This document shows, piece after piece, positions 62,633 to 64,000 of a DNA stretch of 64,000 nt. Each line of letters begins with the position of its first letter. Positions within the stretch are counted from its first letter, which is position 1. The DNA is from Massilia rhizosphaerae (GTDB lineage Bacteria > Pseudomonadota > Gammaproteobacteria > Burkholderiales > Burkholderiaceae_D). The position numbers and the translations under genes were made by a program. The stretch spans positions 81,381-145,380 of the forward strand of contig NZ_JADKYX010000021.1 in NCBI RefSeq assembly GCF_016093545.1, given 5' to 3'. The notes below the pieces were generated by a model. It made no database searches, was not told the DNA's origin, and was given only the letters and a program-made list of their open reading frames with translations.

Positions 62633-63080
62633 TTAGGCTGAAAGGCGCAAAAGCACGGAGCCATGCGGCTTGATGGTCTGACGGATGACGCCGCGCGCTG
62701 CCAGCAGATCGCGGGGCGTCCACAGGTCACGCAGCGCCACGGTTTTATCGCCGAGGTGACGCCGCGACAGGTTGAACGCGATGTCCACCGGCTTGCCTTC
62801 CGTGCTGAACAGCGCAAGGTAGTAGACCGATGTTGTGCCGCTCGCGCGCGCGTTCCAGATGCACCTGCCTTGGTCGGCGTGCAGCGGCCGGTTCTGGTGA
62901 CTCTTCTGGTTTTCCGCGAGCACTTCCGGATTGGTCAGCAGGGCGAGCGTGAGCGCCAGCGCCGTGCGGCTGGCTGGCGTTTTTTTTTCGCACTGCGGCA
63001 ACTGCCGGGACAGGAGGCGCCGCGGCGGCGACGGTGGCCATGGACGCGGTGAAAATATGACGTCGGCGGGCGTTGATCAT
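62633..63080 (-). pseudogene. GH27 alpha-galactosidase gene with the middle deleted
   Basis: It begins at ATG 63080 with a Tat-like leader (MINARRRHIFTASMATVAAA), runs about 28 codons, then changes frame at a run of nine A (minus strand, about 62980). It continues in the GH27 C-terminal pattern TLALLTNPEVLAENQ, ALFSTEGKPVDIAF, VALRDLWTPRDLL and GSVLLRLSA. The whole catalytic barrel is absent. Alpha-galactosidase would fit galactosylated side chains. Confidence 0.72.
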
Positions 63081-63372
63081 GATAGTGATGACAGATAAGT
63101 TGAAACTGAGGTGAGCAATTTTATGCCAGTTTATGGCCGCGAAATTTGCCGTTTCCGCGAAAGTTGAGAACAAAAAAGCTCAACATTTACCGTTCTGCCA
63201 GCGAACACCTCGGCGTGACATAATCCGCGGTCGGGGTAGGGGTAAAACTGACGTAGTGCCCGCTGTTGCCGGGTCAAGGAGCGATGACCTTGGCATGGTA
63301 TCGTGAATGGTACTGAGCCAGGAACGCTATTAAAATGCTAAGCAATTCATGGCCATAGCTCAGCCATTGATC
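63081..63372. other. Non-coding right end of the island
   Basis: No gene is seen. It is AT-richer than the enzyme genes. It ends in the second copy of the guaA tail. Confidence 0.4.
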
Positions 63373-63398
63373 ATCGAGTGGGAGTGAGTTTCCTTTTG
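63373..63398 (+). repeat. Right direct repeat, duplicate of the guaA 3' end (putative attR)
   Basis: 26 bases beginning ATCGAGTGGGAGTGAG, equal to 31455-31480 except one base. Upstream there is no other guaA sequence; similarity starts at the ATC. Downstream the resemblance goes on, weaker, for about 100 bases including a terminator. This is the pattern left by site-specific integration into the guaA stop region. Confidence 0.8.
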
Positions 63399-63421
63399 CG
63401 AACTTAACTTCGCTGTGTTTA

Positions 63422-63453
63422 AAAGCTCGCTTCGTTTTGGCGGGCTTTTTTTT
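63422..63453 (+). terminator. Terminator following the right repeat
   Basis: AAAGCTCGC (63422-63430) pairs with GCGGGCTTT (63440-63448) with one G:T, 9-nt loop, then a T run to 63453. It is probably the original guaA terminator of the chromosome, displaced by the island, or the one brought by it. Confidence 0.75.
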
Positions 63454-63625
63454 ACAGACGAACGCACGCAATTTCCGTGTCGTTGATCGCACTCAGGTTT
63501 AATCATTGAGCGACCACAGGTGAGCGCCGCAGGCGCTCAGTCGGGAAGCCCGCGCCAGCGGGCCTGTCCACAAATCCACGGGGCGTGTTTGTTCCTGAGC
63601 CTCGTTGTGCGTGGCGTGTGACTTA
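63454..63625. other. Spacer between right repeat and IS element
   Basis: No gene. GAGCGCC-gca-GGCGCTC (63522-63538) and GCCCGC-gcca-GCGGGC (63549-63564) are two small palindromes. It is probably chromosome beyond the island. Confidence 0.35.
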
Positions 63626-64000
63626 GAGGCTATCCCAGTAGACCTGCTGAGCGCCAGGCGATGATTCCGCATACCAGATGAAGAATGGCAAGGTAATTGC
63701 TCGCTTTCTTCGGCCAACGGATCAGCAAACCCCGAAACCGGTTCATCCAGCTGTGCGTGCGTTCGACGACCCAACGTCGAGCGCGAAATCCCGCATTTTT
63801 ACTGATGTCCTGGGCTTCCTCCCCACGTGCCCGGATATGCGCGGTGAAGCCAAGCTGCTCAACCCATTGGCGTACCTGCTCATAATCGTAGCCCTTGTCG
63901 AGGCACAGTCCCTGCGGACTGTCTGACGTGGGCGTTGGCCGGTCCAACTGCAAATCTTCGATTGTCGGGCATACCATCTTCATGTCATGGCGGTTGGCGC
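63626..64000 (-). mobile_element. IS5-family insertion sequence, one end (partial)
   Basis: The end GAGGCTATCCCAG at 63626 is a typical terminal inverted repeat of IS5-group elements and includes the transposase stop codon (CTA, 63630). The element runs off the window, so its other end, target duplication and integrity are unknown. Confidence 0.7.
63630..64000 (-). CDS. IS5-family transposase, C-terminal part
   Basis: At least 123 residues, incomplete at the N-terminus because the window ends. It reads ANRHDMKM at the window edge (the GANRHD motif with the second catalytic Asp region). Then CLDKGYDYEQVRQWVEQLGF and the DDE Glu in RRWVVERTHSWMNRFRGLL, the Y(2)R(3)E(6)K-like box of IS5 transposases. 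It ends HLVCGIIAWRSAGLLG. No frameshift in the visible part. Confidence 0.88.
   Translation of the reverse strand, partial: ANRHDMKMVCPTIEDLQLDRPTPTSDSPQGLCLDKGYDYEQVRQWVEQLGFTAHIRARGEEAQDISKNAGFRARRWVVERTHSWMNRFRGLLIRWPKKASNYLAILHLVCGIIAWRSAGLLG

Noticed and set aside
62745..63173. Frame starting at 63173 as a complete secreted protein
   Set aside because: After the Tat-like leader it enters the wrong frame of the GH27 tail and becomes Arg/Ala/Pro-rich; a broken GH27 gene explains both halves.

Overview
The window looks like a chromosome segment of a high-GC betaproteobacterium of the family Oxalobacteraceae, most likely Massilia/Telluria or a close relative. The grounds are the gene order uppS-cdsA-dxr-rseP-bamA-skp-lpxD-fabZ-lpxA-lpxB-rnhB, divergent ppsR/ppsA, smpB opposite ratA-rnfH, guaB-guaA, and PEP-CTERM proteins. 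The assignment is by gene order and protein features only; no search was run.

Bases 1-31,500 are core genome. A dense plus-strand run (111-14,539) makes undecaprenyl phosphate, phospholipid and isoprenoid precursors, the outer-membrane assembly machinery, lipid A and fatty acids, followed by RNase HII, an rRNA methyltransferase, a receiver-EAL protein and a DUF2071 protein. Next come ppsR and ppsA, a TPR protein, a small cysteine-rich secreted protein, an NfeD/SPFH membrane cluster with two paralogous small membrane proteins, a signal peptidase, a Bcr/CflA-type exporter, two lipoproteins, smpB, ratA-rnfH, guaB and guaA. Three REP-like palindromes (GTAGGGTGGGCAC family) lie between these genes.

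Bases about 31,455-63,398 look like an integrated island. The last codons and stop of guaA recur 31.9 kb downstream as a 26-bp direct repeat with one mismatch, and each copy is followed by a related terminator. Inside is a polysaccharide-utilization locus that best fits xyloglucan and associated pectic/arabinosyl polymers. A minus-strand block holds two GH74 xyloglucanase-type lipoproteins, a PEP-CTERM protein and two GH43 enzymes. A plus-strand operon holds a glycan-binding-type lipoprotein, a TonB-dependent receptor, two flavin-dependent halogenases, two tandem-duplicated GH29 alpha-fucosidases and a CE20/SASA-type acetylesterase. There are also a XylR-type regulator, an unusual membrane-spanning AraC-type regulator and a GH28 enzyme. 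A LacI-type operator palindrome overlaps the likely promoter of the receptor operon. The likely division of labour is that GH74 cuts the backbone at the surface, the lipoprotein and receptor take up oligosaccharides, and GH29, the esterase and GH43 trim side chains. The expected GH31, GH35 and GH95 enzymes and an inner-membrane transporter are absent from the window.

The island is littered with broken genes: fragments of a copper P-type ATPase, a lipoprotein, a second XylR-type regulator, a PEP-CTERM protein, a beta-helix protein, a GH127 enzyme and a GH27 alpha-galactosidase, plus a 295-bp segment duplicated upstream of both GH74 genes. No integrase is visible. An IS5-family element, cut by the window end, lies just outside the right repeat.
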